Of a stretch of 28,305 nucleotides of DNA, positions 16,279 through 25,103 are shown in pieces. The stretch covers positions 1-28,305 of the forward strand of contig NZ_DASVMI010000144.1 in assembly GCF_036384435.1 (NCBI RefSeq), given 5' to 3'. The stretch is from GSA-30 sp036384435 (GTDB lineage Bacteria > Pseudomonadota > Gammaproteobacteria > Xanthomonadales > Rhodanobacteraceae). Both the position numbers and the translations under genes were made by a program. The stretch's first letter is position 1. Each line of letters opens with the position of its first letter. Below the pieces are notes generated by a model. That model had not been told where the DNA came from. It ran no database searches and saw nothing but the letters and a program-made list of their open reading frames with translations.

Positions 16279-18193
16279 AATCTCACTCGATGCCCTGCTC
16301 GAACAAGCACTGGCCAGCCAAAGCCTACGTCCGCTGGATGCCGCGTTTGCACAGTTTCTTGCTACGCACGAACCACCCGGCGACATCATCGCACCGCTGA
16401 TCGGCGCACTGGTAAGCCAACAGGTGGCCGATGGCCATCTGTATCTCGATCTGCGTGCACTCGCCGCAATGTGCGAATCCTTGCCCGCCGCCTGGCGAGC
16501 AGCACTGCACCACCTGGATCTGGCCCTCATCGCCGCTGATCTGCAACGATCGTCCGTGGTGTCCGACCGCGACAACGATGGCACGCCCCTTGTGCTGGAT
16601 GGCTCACGTGCCTACCTGCGCCGCTACTGGGATCACGAGCGCTTTGTGGCCGCCGCGCTGGAAACACGCATGCATGGCCCGGATGACCCACCGGCCAATC
16701 TGGGCGCCCAACTCTTGCAACTGTTTCCTGGCGACCACGGACCGCAATGGCAGCGTATCGCCTGCGCGCTGGCTGCCAGGCAGCGATTCACCGTAATCAC
16801 CGGTGGACCGGGCACCGGCAAGACCACCACCGTCGTGCGCCTGCTAGGCTTGTTGCAGACGTTGCGCCTTGAGCAGCATCCGCAGCCACTCCGCATCCGG
16901 CTCGCGGCACCTACCGGCAAGGCGGCCGCACGCCTGAATGCATCGATCGCCTCGCAGGTGAACGCCCTACCCGTTGAAGAAAACGTTCGCGCCGCCATTC
17001 CCACCCGAGTCACGACCTTGCATCGTTTGCTGGGCTCGCGCTCGGATACACGCCGGTTCATCCATCATGCGGGCCATCGGCTACATCTGGATATCCTGGT
17101 GATCGACGAAGCGTCGATGATCGACATCGAACTGATGTCCGCGGTACTCGCTGCGCTTCCGACCTCGGCACGACTGATCTTGCTGGGCGACAAGGACCAG
17201 CTCGCCTCGGTGGAGGCTGGCGCATTACTGGGCGACTTGTGCGCACGCGCCGATGAGGGTCACTACGCACCCGCCACGATCGACTGGTTGCGTCACACAA
17301 CGGGTGATGACATCGCAACGTGGCAGCGCGACGATGCGCGTGCGCTGGATCAGCACATCGTGATGCTGCGCGAGAGTCATCGTTTTGGTGCCGATAGCGG
17401 TATCGGCCAACTGGCCCGGCATATCCATCGCGATCAGCCGGATGCAGCGATGGCCACGCTGAATGCCCCGCTTCCGGATCTGCACTGGCTGTCTTCCGCG
17501 CAATGGGATCGCCTTTCGCTCACCGACCTTGTGCTCGATGGCAACCGCGGCTATGGCCACTACCTGGGCGTGCTGGCGCAAGGACGTCCGTCAAGCGATG
17601 CCCCCCTGGAAACGTACACCGCCTGGGCGGAACAGGTACTTGGGAGCTTCGAGGCCTTTCAGTTGCTTTGCGCGGTGCGCCATGGCGAGCAAGGCACGAT
17701 TGCGCTGAACCAGCGCATCGCCGAAGTGCTGCATACCGCACGATTGATCGATCGGGAACATGACTGGTACGAAGGACGCCCGGTGATGATCAATCGCAAC
17801 GACTACAGCCTGGGGCTGATGAATGGCGACGTAGGCATCGCGCTGAGGGTAGCGCGTGCCGATGGCAGCATGGCGCTACGCGTGGCATTCCGGGTCGCCG
17901 GCAACGATGACCGCCACAGCGCGATCCGCCTGTTGCCTGCGGCACGCCTGGGCGGCTACGACACGGCATTCGCCATTACCGTGCACAAGTCGCAAGGCTC
18001 GGAATTCGATCACGCCGCCCTGGTTTTGCCCGACGAGCAAAGCCCGGTGCTTTCGCGCGAACTGCTCTACACGGCGGTCACCCGTGCTCGCAGGCGCTTT
18101 ACGCTATGTGGGCCGGAAAGCGCCATCCGGCGAGCCATCGCGCAACCGACGCGGCGTGATTCCGCTCTCAGCCAACGCATCGGCCAATACTGA
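16268..18193 (+). CDS. recD: RecBCD enzyme subunit RecD (5'-3' helicase, exodeoxyribonuclease V alpha chain)
   Basis: The protein has 641 residues from the ATG at 16268, chosen because GGAGGAG lies about 9 bases upstream and MPLEISLDALLEQA is a RecD-like N-terminus; the frame is open from 16226 but that start lies deep in recB. Motifs: Walker A GGPGTGKTTTVVRLL with Lys185, motif Ia LAAPTGKAAARLNASI, Walker B LVIDEASMIDIELM near 278, motif III LLGDKDQLASVEAG, and C-terminal FAITVHKSQGSEFDHAALVLP with LLYTAVTRARRRF. This is the fast 5'-3' motor of RecBCD and regulates nuclease behaviour before Chi. The 11-base overlap with recB implies coupled translation. The stop lies in the arm of a hairpin at 18190-18208 shared with the convergent pilin gene. 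Confidence 0.96.
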   Translation: MPLEISLDALLEQALASQSLRPLDAAFAQFLATHEPPGDIIAPLIGALVSQQVADGHLYLDLRALAAMCESLPAAWRAALHHLDLALIAADLQRSSVVSDRDNDGTPLVLDGSRAYLRRYWDHERFVAAALETRMHGPDDPPANLGAQLLQLFPGDHGPQWQRIACALAARQRFTVITGGPGTGKTTTVVRLLGLLQTLRLEQHPQPLRIRLAAPTGKAAARLNASIASQVNALPVEENVRAAIPTRVTTLHRLLGSRSDTRRFIHHAGHRLHLDILVIDEASMIDIELMSAVLAALPTSARLILLGDKDQLASVEAGALLGDLCARADEGHYAPATIDWLRHTTGDDIATWQRDDARALDQHIVMLRESHRFGADSGIGQLARHIHRDQPDAAMATLNAPLPDLHWLSSAQWDRLSLTDLVLDGNRGYGHYLGVLAQGRPSSDAPLETYTAWAEQVLGSFEAFQLLCAVRHGEQGTIALNQRIAEVLHTARLIDREHDWYEGRPVMINRNDYSLGLMNGDVGIALRVARADGSMALRVAFRVAGNDDRHSAIRLLPAARLGGYDTAFAITVHKSQGSEFDHAALVLPDEQSPVLSRELLYTAVTRARRRFTLCGPESAIRRAIAQPTRRDSALSQRIGQY

Positions 18194-18208
18194 GCGACAC
18201 GCGCTCAG
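18190..18208. terminator. Hairpin shared by the convergent ends of recD and the fimU-like gene
   Basis: The sequence CTGAGCGACACGCGCTCAG is a perfect 7-bp inverted repeat with a 5-base loop. The recD TGA lies in the left arm and the fimU-like TGA (minus strand) in the right arm. There is no T-run on either side, so an intrinsic terminator is not proven. It may block read-through or RNA decay for both convergent operons. Confidence 0.4.
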
Positions 18209-18822
18209 GTTGTGCCCGGTGCGCAGGCGCCGCCCACGGCCAGGTCCTGCACGATCGCGCGCCCCGTGGGGGAAATGATGATGGTCTTGCCCTGCACCGT
18301 GGCGGTGCTGCTACCCGCGCCCGCCTGCCCCGAGGTCGATTTGAAACACACGTTGATGACATGCTGGAGCTGGTCCGACAGCTCGCCACGCGAGTTGAAG
18401 GTAAACACCCCCTGATCGGAGCGGATCGATACCGACGGCGACCCGGCACCAGCATGCAGCAGATCGTAGCCACTCGTGCCTGCCGCATAGGCCGTGCCTG
18501 CACCGATCGTCGTATAAGCCAGCCAGCCACCGTCGTAATTGGTGCTGCCAACCACACACGTCGTGTCCGCGTCAGTGGACGTCGAGGATTTCGGGCAGAT
18601 CGACACCAGCTTGCGCTGGTTGATGGCCTCGGTACGTGCGTTCTGGAGGTCGGCCAGCACATTGTTGGCCTGCGACGTCACGTTGTTACGACGCATGAAG
18701 TCGCGGAAGTTCGGCATCGCCCAGGCCGTGAGGATGGCCAGGATCACCGTGGTGATGACCAATTCCATCAGCGTGAAGCCAGCCTGTGAGGTGCTGGGAA
18801 AACGGCGGGGTTTACTTGGCAT
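18205..18822 (-). CDS. Type IV minor pilin, GspH/FimT/FimU family
   Basis: The protein has 205 residues from the ATG at 18822, chosen for GGGAG 8 bases upstream; a longer frame opens at 18852 within the DUF4124 gene. A 15-residue basic leader ends in Gly before the cleavage site: QAG/FTLMELVITTVILAIL, with Glu at mature position 5, as needed by prepilin peptidase PilD. The GspH-type domain follows (MPNFRDFMRRNNVTSQANNVLADLQNARTEAINQ, here seen across about residues 35-70), then a beta-rich, disulfide-capable C-terminal half. FimU-type pilins help build the tip complex that primes pilus assembly with PilV, PilW and PilX. It is the last gene of the operon, whereas fimU comes first in P. aeruginosa. 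FimT, which in related bacteria binds DNA for uptake, is the alternative identity. Confidence 0.88.
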   Translation of the reverse strand: MPSKPRRFPSTSQAGFTLMELVITTVILAILTAWAMPNFRDFMRRNNVTSQANNVLADLQNARTEAINQRKLVSICPKSSTSTDADTTCVVGSTNYDGGWLAYTTIGAGTAYAAGTSGYDLLHAGAGSPSVSIRSDQGVFTFNSRGELSDQLQHVINVCFKSTSGQAGAGSSTATVQGKTIIISPTGRAIVQDLAVGGACAPGTT

Positions 18823-19234
18823 CGCAATAGCTCCCGATCTGCGCCTGGGCATCGCCCCGCGCCTTGAGGCGGTCGTCGTCGCTCATGTAGCGCGCCGATT
18901 GCACATCCGATCCATCCACGATCGGCGCCTGCCCATCGATACGACGCAGGTTGTCCCTGGCGACCATGCACAGACGCTGGCGCTGTGCCTGGTCGAGCCG
19001 GTCCAGTGCGCCGCTGGAACTGGCCGGTGCCGGCACGCTGGCGGCGCTGGCGGTCGCGGCGGTATCCACGCCCCCTTGCAACTGGATCCGCTGCGCATGC
19101 TTGCCGCCCGGATGCTCTTCGTAATGCACCGTGCCCGAGGCATCGGTCCATTTGTAGACCTGCTGGGCCGATGCGATGGCCGGCAGCAACCAGAGCATGG
19201 TGACCAGCCGCCAGGGAGCGCGTGCGGCTTGCAT
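18812..19234 (-). CDS. Secreted DUF4124-domain protein in the pilin operon
   Basis: The protein has 140 residues with a signal peptide at 1-23 (cleavage ASA/QQ). It is followed at once by a DUF4124 domain, about 24-60 (QQVYKWTDASGTVHYEEHPGG), whose VYKWTDASG motif is the family hallmark. The rest is polar and helical, with two cysteines (CMVARDNLRRI and SYCDAK). It starts 2 bases after the pilE stop and its last codons overlap the fimU-like start by 11 bases, so it is made together with the pilins. The function of DUF4124 is unknown to me; periplasmic location and context suggest a pilus assembly or stability role (inference). It occupies a place comparable to the small pilY2 gene of Pseudomonas, but I see no sequence link. 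Confidence 0.85.
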   Translation of the reverse strand: MQAARAPWRLVTMLWLLPAIASAQQVYKWTDASGTVHYEEHPGGKHAQRIQLQGGVDTAATASAASVPAPASSSGALDRLDQAQRQRLCMVARDNLRRIDGQAPIVDGSDVQSARYMSDDDRLKARGDAQAQIGSYCDAK

Positions 19235-19236
19235 CG

Positions 19237-19650
19237 TCAGTTACCCCAGCAACCGGCCTTGGTGCCGGTACCGGTGAAGGTCTGCTGGCCCTGGCGATTG
19301 ATGGCCATGGACGTGCATTCCTTATCCTCCGTTGCCTGCGTTCCTGCCGGCGTTGCCGTGATGGTGAAGTTCTTTGCGTCGACGTTGCTGATCGCCAGCG
19401 TGTAGTACTGCCCTGCCAGGCCCGTGGCATCCGTGCCCAGATCGGTCAAGGTTCCTGTATAGGTGTTCTTCGAATAGAAGTAGTGCTCTTCACGCCCGGC
19501 CAAGTCCAGCAAGGCACGCGTGGCATCGGTACGCCGCGCGCGTATCACGTACTTGTGGTACTGCGGGATCGCAATGGCCGCGAGCACGGCCACGATGATC
19601 ACCACGATCATGATCTCGATCAGCGTAAAACCCGTTTGACGACGATGCAT
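19237..19650 (-). CDS. pilE: Type IV pilin-like protein PilE
   Basis: The protein has 137 residues from the ATG at 19650, favoured by AGGAAGG five bases upstream and a short leader MHRRQTG. A GTG at 19665 that overlaps the pilY1 stop would add five residues. Cleavage is at G/FTLIEIMIVVIIVAVLAA with Glu5, followed by IAIPQYHKYVIRARRTDATRALLDLAGREEHYF, a typical pilin spine. The C-terminus has a disulfide loop between the Cys of KECTSM and the Cys of GCWGN. This is the PilE class of minor pilins encoded after pilY1, which connects the tip complex to the major pilin shaft. The major pilin PilA is expected elsewhere in the genome. Confidence 0.92.
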   Translation of the reverse strand: MHRRQTGFTLIEIMIVVIIVAVLAAIAIPQYHKYVIRARRTDATRALLDLAGREEHYFYSKNTYTGTLTDLGTDATGLAGQYYTLAISNVDAKNFTITATPAGTQATEDKECTSMAINRQGQQTFTGTGTKAGCWGN

Positions 19651-19661
19651 GCTTGCCTTCC

Positions 19662-22600
19662 TCACTTGTCCACCGGTTCGCGCCAGGAAATCTCGCCGCT
19701 GTTGATACCCTGCAATGGCGTCACATCATGGCAGATGATCGCGCCGCTCGACGTCTGCACACAGACGCGCAACTGCTGAGCACCGTTGGCCTGCGATCCA
19801 CCCTTGTGCAGGCTGGGCTGTGACGGCAGACCCGCACCGAGCGAGATCGACTTGGCGATGATCGAGCCCCCCTTGGTCGAGGTGCCGAGGAAGCCAAGCA
19901 AGCCACTCGACGAAGTCCCCGACTTGTAATCCATGCCATAGAGCTGCCCCTGCCCCTGGTCAGTACAGGTATCGGTACCCGGCAGGTAGGTCGCCGTCAG
20001 CAACACGCCGCCCGACAATGCCTGCGCACTGATCACACGCTCGGCCGGGATACTCTGGTTGCTGCTGTTCTTGATACTCAGGTAATCCACCCAGCCCGGA
20101 TAGGTGGAAACCAGCTGTGCGAACGTCCCTTCGCTGTTCACCGAAGAGGGTGCGCCAGTGACGGTGTTATCCGTATTGACCTGGATATTGGTCACGTCAT
20201 ACAGCGTATTGAGCGCGTAGGTACCGCCCTTGTCGACCACCGCGGCGATGATCTGCTGCTGCTTGTCGCTGAGGTCGGCCTTGGTGAAGGCACGACCGGT
20301 ACCGAAGAACACCATCGGCCGCTGCTGGTCATCCACGCCCAAGGTCGGACGCACTGTCACCGGGCGTGCAACGCCCGAGACAAGCTGGCGCAGCGTCCAG
20401 GTCTTGGGATCGACACTACCGGCAAAATCCACTGTCCACATCGAACCGGAGAACGAATTGGCCGTACCTTGCGAGCTGCCAAAGTAAAGCGATTCGGCTA
20501 TGCCATCGAGGTTGAAATCCGAAGCAATCAGGTCACTGGCAAAGCTGTTGGCACCGGCCGACGTGCTACCGACATTGGTGTAGTTGGCCGCCTGCTTGCC
20601 ACTGCCCCAGGTCACGGGCGTCGGATCATTGGTCGCCAGCGTCGCCATATCGAAACCACGCAGCTTCAGCGATGCGTTGGAACCTGCATTGCCACCCTCC
20701 ACAGCTCCCACACCGCCGTTGTCGGTGCTGCCCGAACCAGTGAACAGGAAGAACTTGCTGGGATTGGGATTGGCCATGCCTGCCGGGCGGAACATCGCGA
20801 CCGCCGGCACCGACGAGGTATAGGTGCTGGTCAACAGGGTCAGGTCCGTGCAGGACACCACCTTGCTGGTGCAACTGTTGTTGGCGGTATCGGTCGCACC
20901 GGTATTGAGCAGTTCAGCCAACAACACCGGCGGTGCTTCCGGATTGGTCACGTCCATGACCACGTACGCGGAGAAGGAGTTCTGCGTTGTGACGTTGTTG
21001 GCGCCGAGCTTGGTATCCACGCTGATCGGGCCACCGCCGAAGCGGAACGGCACGATCAAAACCGTACCCCATCCGTCTGGATGACACTGTTGGGTCTGGT
21101 CGTTGGCACTGCAGGCAGCGCTGGGCACGGCGAAGATGCGTGCATCGACGGCGATCGGCGTGCCATCCACATAGAACATATGGTTGTACTGCGGATCGGC
21201 CATCCAGCGCAGGTGTGGCAACAGGTTGCCAGGCACATAAGCCCACACTTCCGCACCGAGCGGATGCGCGGTGTAACTGGTGTCAGCCGAGCACGAACCG
21301 GCGCTGCTGCACTTGAGCGGCTGCAGGTTGACCTGGTTGTCAGCCGAATCGTAGAAGCCGCCATTGAACGCATGCACCATGCCGTCGTTGGCGCCGACAT
21401 AGATCATCTGGCGACGGTTCTGGTACACCGCTCTGAACTGGCCGTAGCTGCTGTCGTTATAAAGCAGGTCGAAGGCTTCGGCCGGGGTACTGACTGCCAG
21501 CGGCGTCGAATTGATGATGTCACCCAGGCGATAGACCTGCGTGTCCAACGTACGCGAGCGCCAGTTGGCATCGGGCTTACCATCGGAACCGACGTATTCG
21601 GTGCCGCGCACCCAATTCACGAGCGATTGCGCGCCAACGCCACTGCATGTGTTGAGGAAGCGGAAATTGCCCGTGAAGGTGGTTCCCGAGCACGTACCCG
21701 TGCCATTGAAGCCGGTGGCACCCCAGACGAACGGCACCTGCTCACCGGCGCCCACCACGCCATCGTGGTTGGCATCGATCCAGGTGAAGATGTAGCGTCC
21801 GCCGCTTGGGCCGGCCACCGAGCTGTAACTGCGTTGCGTGTTGGTGTTGTACGTCTTGGCATCGAGCAGCGACTGCGCTGACCACACCGGCGTCAACGTA
21901 TCGAGCGTCTGGCCCGAGCAGTTGGAGGAATCGATCGAACTGGGTGCACTGTCGTCGGTGAAGGTCTGGTAACGCGACTCACCAGTGGTGGTGGTACAGA
22001 ACACCACGATCGGACTCTGCGCCGGAGTACCCAGTGTCGGAATGCCGCCCACGCTATAGCCACCCATGCGCAAGCGACCCTGCGTATCGGTCCACAGTGC
22101 ATTGAGCGCACCGGTCCAGGCTACCTTCTGGCTGCCATCCTTGTTCTGCTGCTGGGCCTGATACAGCGCCTGGTAGGTCAGGCCGTTACCGCCCGCGGTG
22201 CTGGATACCACGGCGGCGGACGTACCCGAACCCGAGCGGGCCAGGATCTTGTTGAACACGTCGGCCAGGCGCGCACCCAACTGCGCCGGGTTGCGTACCG
22301 GGAAGAAGTTGTCCGGCAAGCCATCGCCCGTACCAGCGGCCGTGGGCTGTCCTGTGTTGTTGTCCACGCGATCCCAGTTGGACGTGGTGCAGGACGGCGA
22401 CGTGGTGCTGTCGCAAGGCTGGTTGATCGTGCTGCCATCGGCTGCCGTGGTGGGCGTGAAGCCACCGTACTTGGCCGCGTAGTAGAGCGGGTTCTGCAGG
22501 CTCTTGGCCACCGCCGAGCCGGCCTTGAAGGAATAGACCTGGGGCACCACCCAGTTCGAGGGCGGGTTGGCTACCTGGGTCAGGAGTGAATTGTCCGAAC

Positions 22601-25076
22601 CACCGGGGCGCAGCAGATCGCGCTTGACGCCATCGTTGTTCGAACCGGTGATGGCGAAGCCACCGAGCATGGCATTACCGGCATAGGCCGACAAATGCTC
22701 GATACGCACCAGTGCTGTATCGCTGCCCACCGAGGGCTTGCCATTGCTGCCGCAAACGCTGGAATTAGAGCGCCAGCAGATGTCGTAGCCGTTATAACTA
22801 CCGTGGTTGGAGGTGGTGAGATTGCAGGCACTACCCACGCAGAAGGTAATCATCACCTGCGTGTCGAGATCGTGGTCGTTACCCCACTGGGAGTCCTCCC
22901 AGGTCACCGAGTACGAACCGGCCGTGCCATCGCTGAGCAACGGGCGGCCATAGGTGTAGTTCGGCGAAATAATCGAAGTCTTCGGACCGATGGTCACGTT
23001 ACCGAGATAGCAATTGCGCCAGTCGGAGGTGCTGGCCACGGCTCCGCCGTTGTTGTTGGCCTGGCACATCGGCACGATATTGAGCGAACCGCCGCTGACC
23101 GGGATCTGGAACTTGGGCAGGTTCTCGGCCAGCGCCACCGTGTATGTGGTGACATTGTTGATGACGCTCGTGGGCTTGGCTGCGCCGCTGGGCGTCTTCA
23201 AGCCAGGACGAAGATCGGTGATACGCGCCTGATAGGCCAGGCCGGCGATCAGGTAGCTGCCCTCCTGCGACGGAATATCCGGACAGATACCGCGCACCAG
23301 CGAAAGATCGTCCACCGTCTTGGACGTACAAATGTCTTCATGCGTATTGGCATCGGTACCCACCTGACTGGCGTCGCCGGTCTGGGCAGGGCCAAACGTG
23401 GTGGACTGCGCGGCCACCAGATTGTCCAGCGAGCGGCCCACCAGATAACTACCATTGATGCCCTCGAGCTGACCGACCTTCTTGGTCGATGCACCCGCGC
23501 TAGCACCGAGGTTGGGCACGGTAACGCTATTGACCTCATCGCCGTCGAAGGAATTCAAGCCGGTGGACAGCACAATGATGCTGCACTGTGCGCAGTAGGG
23601 ATTGCGCGGGGTACCACTGCTGTCATTGCCGTAAGGGTCCTGCCAGGTCGCCGCGGGCAAACCGGTCAGGTCAGTGCCAGGAATGAATTGCGTGGTGCCG
23701 CTGGTACCGCCAGCGATGTAACGCAGCGACTCGGCATACATTTCCGACAGCGGGTTACCCCAGGCGCTGCACAGATAGCTGCCCTTGCCGGGGTTCTTCA
23801 ACTGGCCGTTGCCGCCGGTACGGTTGTTGATACCGTAGGTATTGCAATCAGACCAGATGCCATTCCAGTTGGCCAGGTTGTTGACGATGTTGAAGCGGTT
23901 AAGTGCATTGATGATGCCTTCGGCACCAGCGCTCAGCGAATTGGGACAGAACACACCCGTCTGCTGGCTGATCTCGTCACCGGTGCCGCAATCGGTATTG
24001 GTGACGTTGCCCGTGAGCTTGCCGATATTGCGGCGAAGCACACCACCGGATCGCGGATCGCCATAACTACCGGTCAACAAGCCGAAGCGCATCTGGCCGT
24101 TTTCACCATAACGCTGCAACAGCCCGACCGGCTTGTAGCTGGTGGAGGAGCTGCTGTTATAAGCCTGGCAGAAGCTCTCGCGCACCGTCGAGGACGGATC
24201 GCACACCTGCACACGCACCGTGTATTGGCTGCCGCCGTTACTGACTTGGTTGGGCGTATCGAACCAGTTGCTGGCACCATTGGACGGCTTCGAACCGGTC
24301 TGCCAGACGCATTGCTGCGACGCGGTCGAACCCCACTCGGTAAACACGCCCTGCGCGGCGCGCAGGCGTGGCGAACCGTTGACGCTGTAGTTGCCATTGT
24401 CGTCAAACGTGGCGTTACAGAACGACATCGTCGTGGTGAACGGCGTGTACTTGTTGATGTCGCTACCGGAATAGACCTTGGCCCAGGCATGCAGGTCGTT
24501 CGGAATCGGCGCGCGCTCAAGCACCGTGGTGGTCGCTGTGTCCGTCGAACGCAGGCCACCGTAAAGCACGAAGCGCAGCACATCCAGGCGACTCATCGTG
24601 GCCCAGTTGAGGAAATTGCCGCTCCACGTGCTGCCGTTGCACTGATGGTTGTTGGTGCCAGACGCTGCCGCACTCGCCTTGTAGCTGGCAGTCCCGTACT
24701 GGTAGCAGAGGTTAGGGTCGAAATACCCCGAATAACTGAAATTGTTGTTGTACGTGGTGTCGACTACACCATCGCCATCAAGATCGGTGTAGTCGGTATA
24801 GGCCTTGATGAACAACTGCTCGTCACGCGAGATCACTAGCATTACCAGGGGTGGTACCGCGCTGGCATTGAGCGTGGGATATGCCGTGTAGTCACCGCCT
24901 GCGGCAAGCTTGTTATTGCGGTTGAGGCCGATGGATGCGCCCGGCGCGCCTGGCGCGGTATCAGCCCAGGCCGATTGCGTCCATAGCAAGGCCAGGCCCA
25001 GCAGCATCAAGGCCCATAGCGCACGCGAGGAGGCGTTCCAAGCGCGATGCGGGCGGTTGTCAGGGAGTCGACTCAT
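19662..25076 (-). CDS. pilY1: PilY1/PilC-type pilus-tip adhesin and assembly protein
   Basis: The protein has 1804 residues, far longer than P. aeruginosa PilY1 (about 1160). Signal peptide 1-38 (cleavage AWA/DT). The N-terminal two thirds are rich in Ser, Thr, Asn, Gly and cysteine pairs. The C-terminal third is the Neisseria PilC-type beta-propeller, from about 1180 on, with NSTPLAV and MIYVGANDGMVHAFNGG near 1225. Three calcium-loop-like motifs are visible: DLDGDGVVD at 98-106, DANHDGVVG near 1100 and DFNLDGIAE near 1520. In PilY1, calcium binding in such loops controls pilus extension and retraction. I do not see a clear von Willebrand A domain. It should sit at the pilus tip on the PilV-PilW-PilX-FimU complex and mediate adhesion and surface sensing. 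It starts 27 bases after pilX, and its TGA overlaps a possible GTG of pilE. Confidence 0.93.
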   Translation of the reverse strand: MSRLPDNRPHRAWNASSRALWALMLLGLALLWTQSAWADTAPGAPGASIGLNRNNKLAAGGDYTAYPTLNASAVPPLVMLVISRDEQLFIKAYTDYTDLDGDGVVDTTYNNNFSYSGYFDPNLCYQYGTASYKASAAASGTNNHQCNGSTWSGNFLNWATMSRLDVLRFVLYGGLRSTDTATTTVLERAPIPNDLHAWAKVYSGSDINKYTPFTTTMSFCNATFDDNGNYSVNGSPRLRAAQGVFTEWGSTASQQCVWQTGSKPSNGASNWFDTPNQVSNGGSQYTVRVQVCDPSSTVRESFCQAYNSSSSTSYKPVGLLQRYGENGQMRFGLLTGSYGDPRSGGVLRRNIGKLTGNVTNTDCGTGDEISQQTGVFCPNSLSAGAEGIINALNRFNIVNNLANWNGIWSDCNTYGINNRTGGNGQLKNPGKGSYLCSAWGNPLSEMYAESLRYIAGGTSGTTQFIPGTDLTGLPAATWQDPYGNDSSGTPRNPYCAQCSIIVLSTGLNSFDGDEVNSVTVPNLGASAGASTKKVGQLEGINGSYLVGRSLDNLVAAQSTTFGPAQTGDASQVGTDANTHEDICTSKTVDDLSLVRGICPDIPSQEGSYLIAGLAYQARITDLRPGLKTPSGAAKPTSVINNVTTYTVALAENLPKFQIPVSGGSLNIVPMCQANNNGGAVASTSDWRNCYLGNVTIGPKTSIISPNYTYGRPLLSDGTAGSYSVTWEDSQWGNDHDLDTQVMITFCVGSACNLTTSNHGSYNGYDICWRSNSSVCGSNGKPSVGSDTALVRIEHLSAYAGNAMLGGFAITGSNNDGVKRDLLRPGGSDNSLLTQVANPPSNWVVPQVYSFKAGSAVAKSLQNPLYYAAKYGGFTPTTAADGSTINQPCDSTTSPSCTTSNWDRVDNNTGQPTAAGTGDGLPDNFFPVRNPAQLGARLADVFNKILARSGSGTSAAVVSSTAGGNGLTYQALYQAQQQNKDGSQKVAWTGALNALWTDTQGRLRMGGYSVGGIPTLGTPAQSPIVVFCTTTTGESRYQTFTDDSAPSSIDSSNCSGQTLDTLTPVWSAQSLLDAKTYNTNTQRSYSSVAGPSGGRYIFTWIDANHDGVVGAGEQVPFVWGATGFNGTGTCSGTTFTGNFRFLNTCSGVGAQSLVNWVRGTEYVGSDGKPDANWRSRTLDTQVYRLGDIINSTPLAVSTPAEAFDLLYNDSSYGQFRAVYQNRRQMIYVGANDGMVHAFNGGFYDSADNQVNLQPLKCSSAGSCSADTSYTAHPLGAEVWAYVPGNLLPHLRWMADPQYNHMFYVDGTPIAVDARIFAVPSAACSANDQTQQCHPDGWGTVLIVPFRFGGGPISVDTKLGANNVTTQNSFSAYVVMDVTNPEAPPVLLAELLNTGATDTANNSCTSKVVSCTDLTLLTSTYTSSVPAVAMFRPAGMANPNPSKFFLFTGSGSTDNGGVGAVEGGNAGSNASLKLRGFDMATLATNDPTPVTWGSGKQAANYTNVGSTSAGANSFASDLIASDFNLDGIAESLYFGSSQGTANSFSGSMWTVDFAGSVDPKTWTLRQLVSGVARPVTVRPTLGVDDQQRPMVFFGTGRAFTKADLSDKQQQIIAAVVDKGGTYALNTLYDVTNIQVNTDNTVTGAPSSVNSEGTFAQLVSTYPGWVDYLSIKNSSNQSIPAERVISAQALSGGVLLTATYLPGTDTCTDQGQGQLYGMDYKSGTSSSGLLGFLGTSTKGGSIIAKSISLGAGLPSQPSLHKGGSQANGAQQLRVCVQTSSGAIICHDVTPLQGINSGEISWREPVDK

Positions 25077-25103
25077 GGCTCGTCTCTCGAAAAGATCTTG
25101 GCA

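Noticed and set aside
9149..18193. AddAB-type rather than RecBCD nuclease
   Set aside because: Three subunits with RecC, RecB and RecD motifs are present, and no iron-sulfur cysteine pattern of AddB is seen.
20469..21881. Plus-strand open frame of 470 codons antisense to pilY1
   Set aside because: It is another complement shadow of pilY1 with no recognisable domain.
22695..24839. Plus-strand open frame of 714 codons antisense to pilY1
   Set aside because: It lies wholly inside the strongly supported pilY1 gene. Its composition (many Val, Gly, Arg, Ala, His) is that of the complement of Ser/Thr/Asn-rich codons, and it has no family motif or ribosome site.
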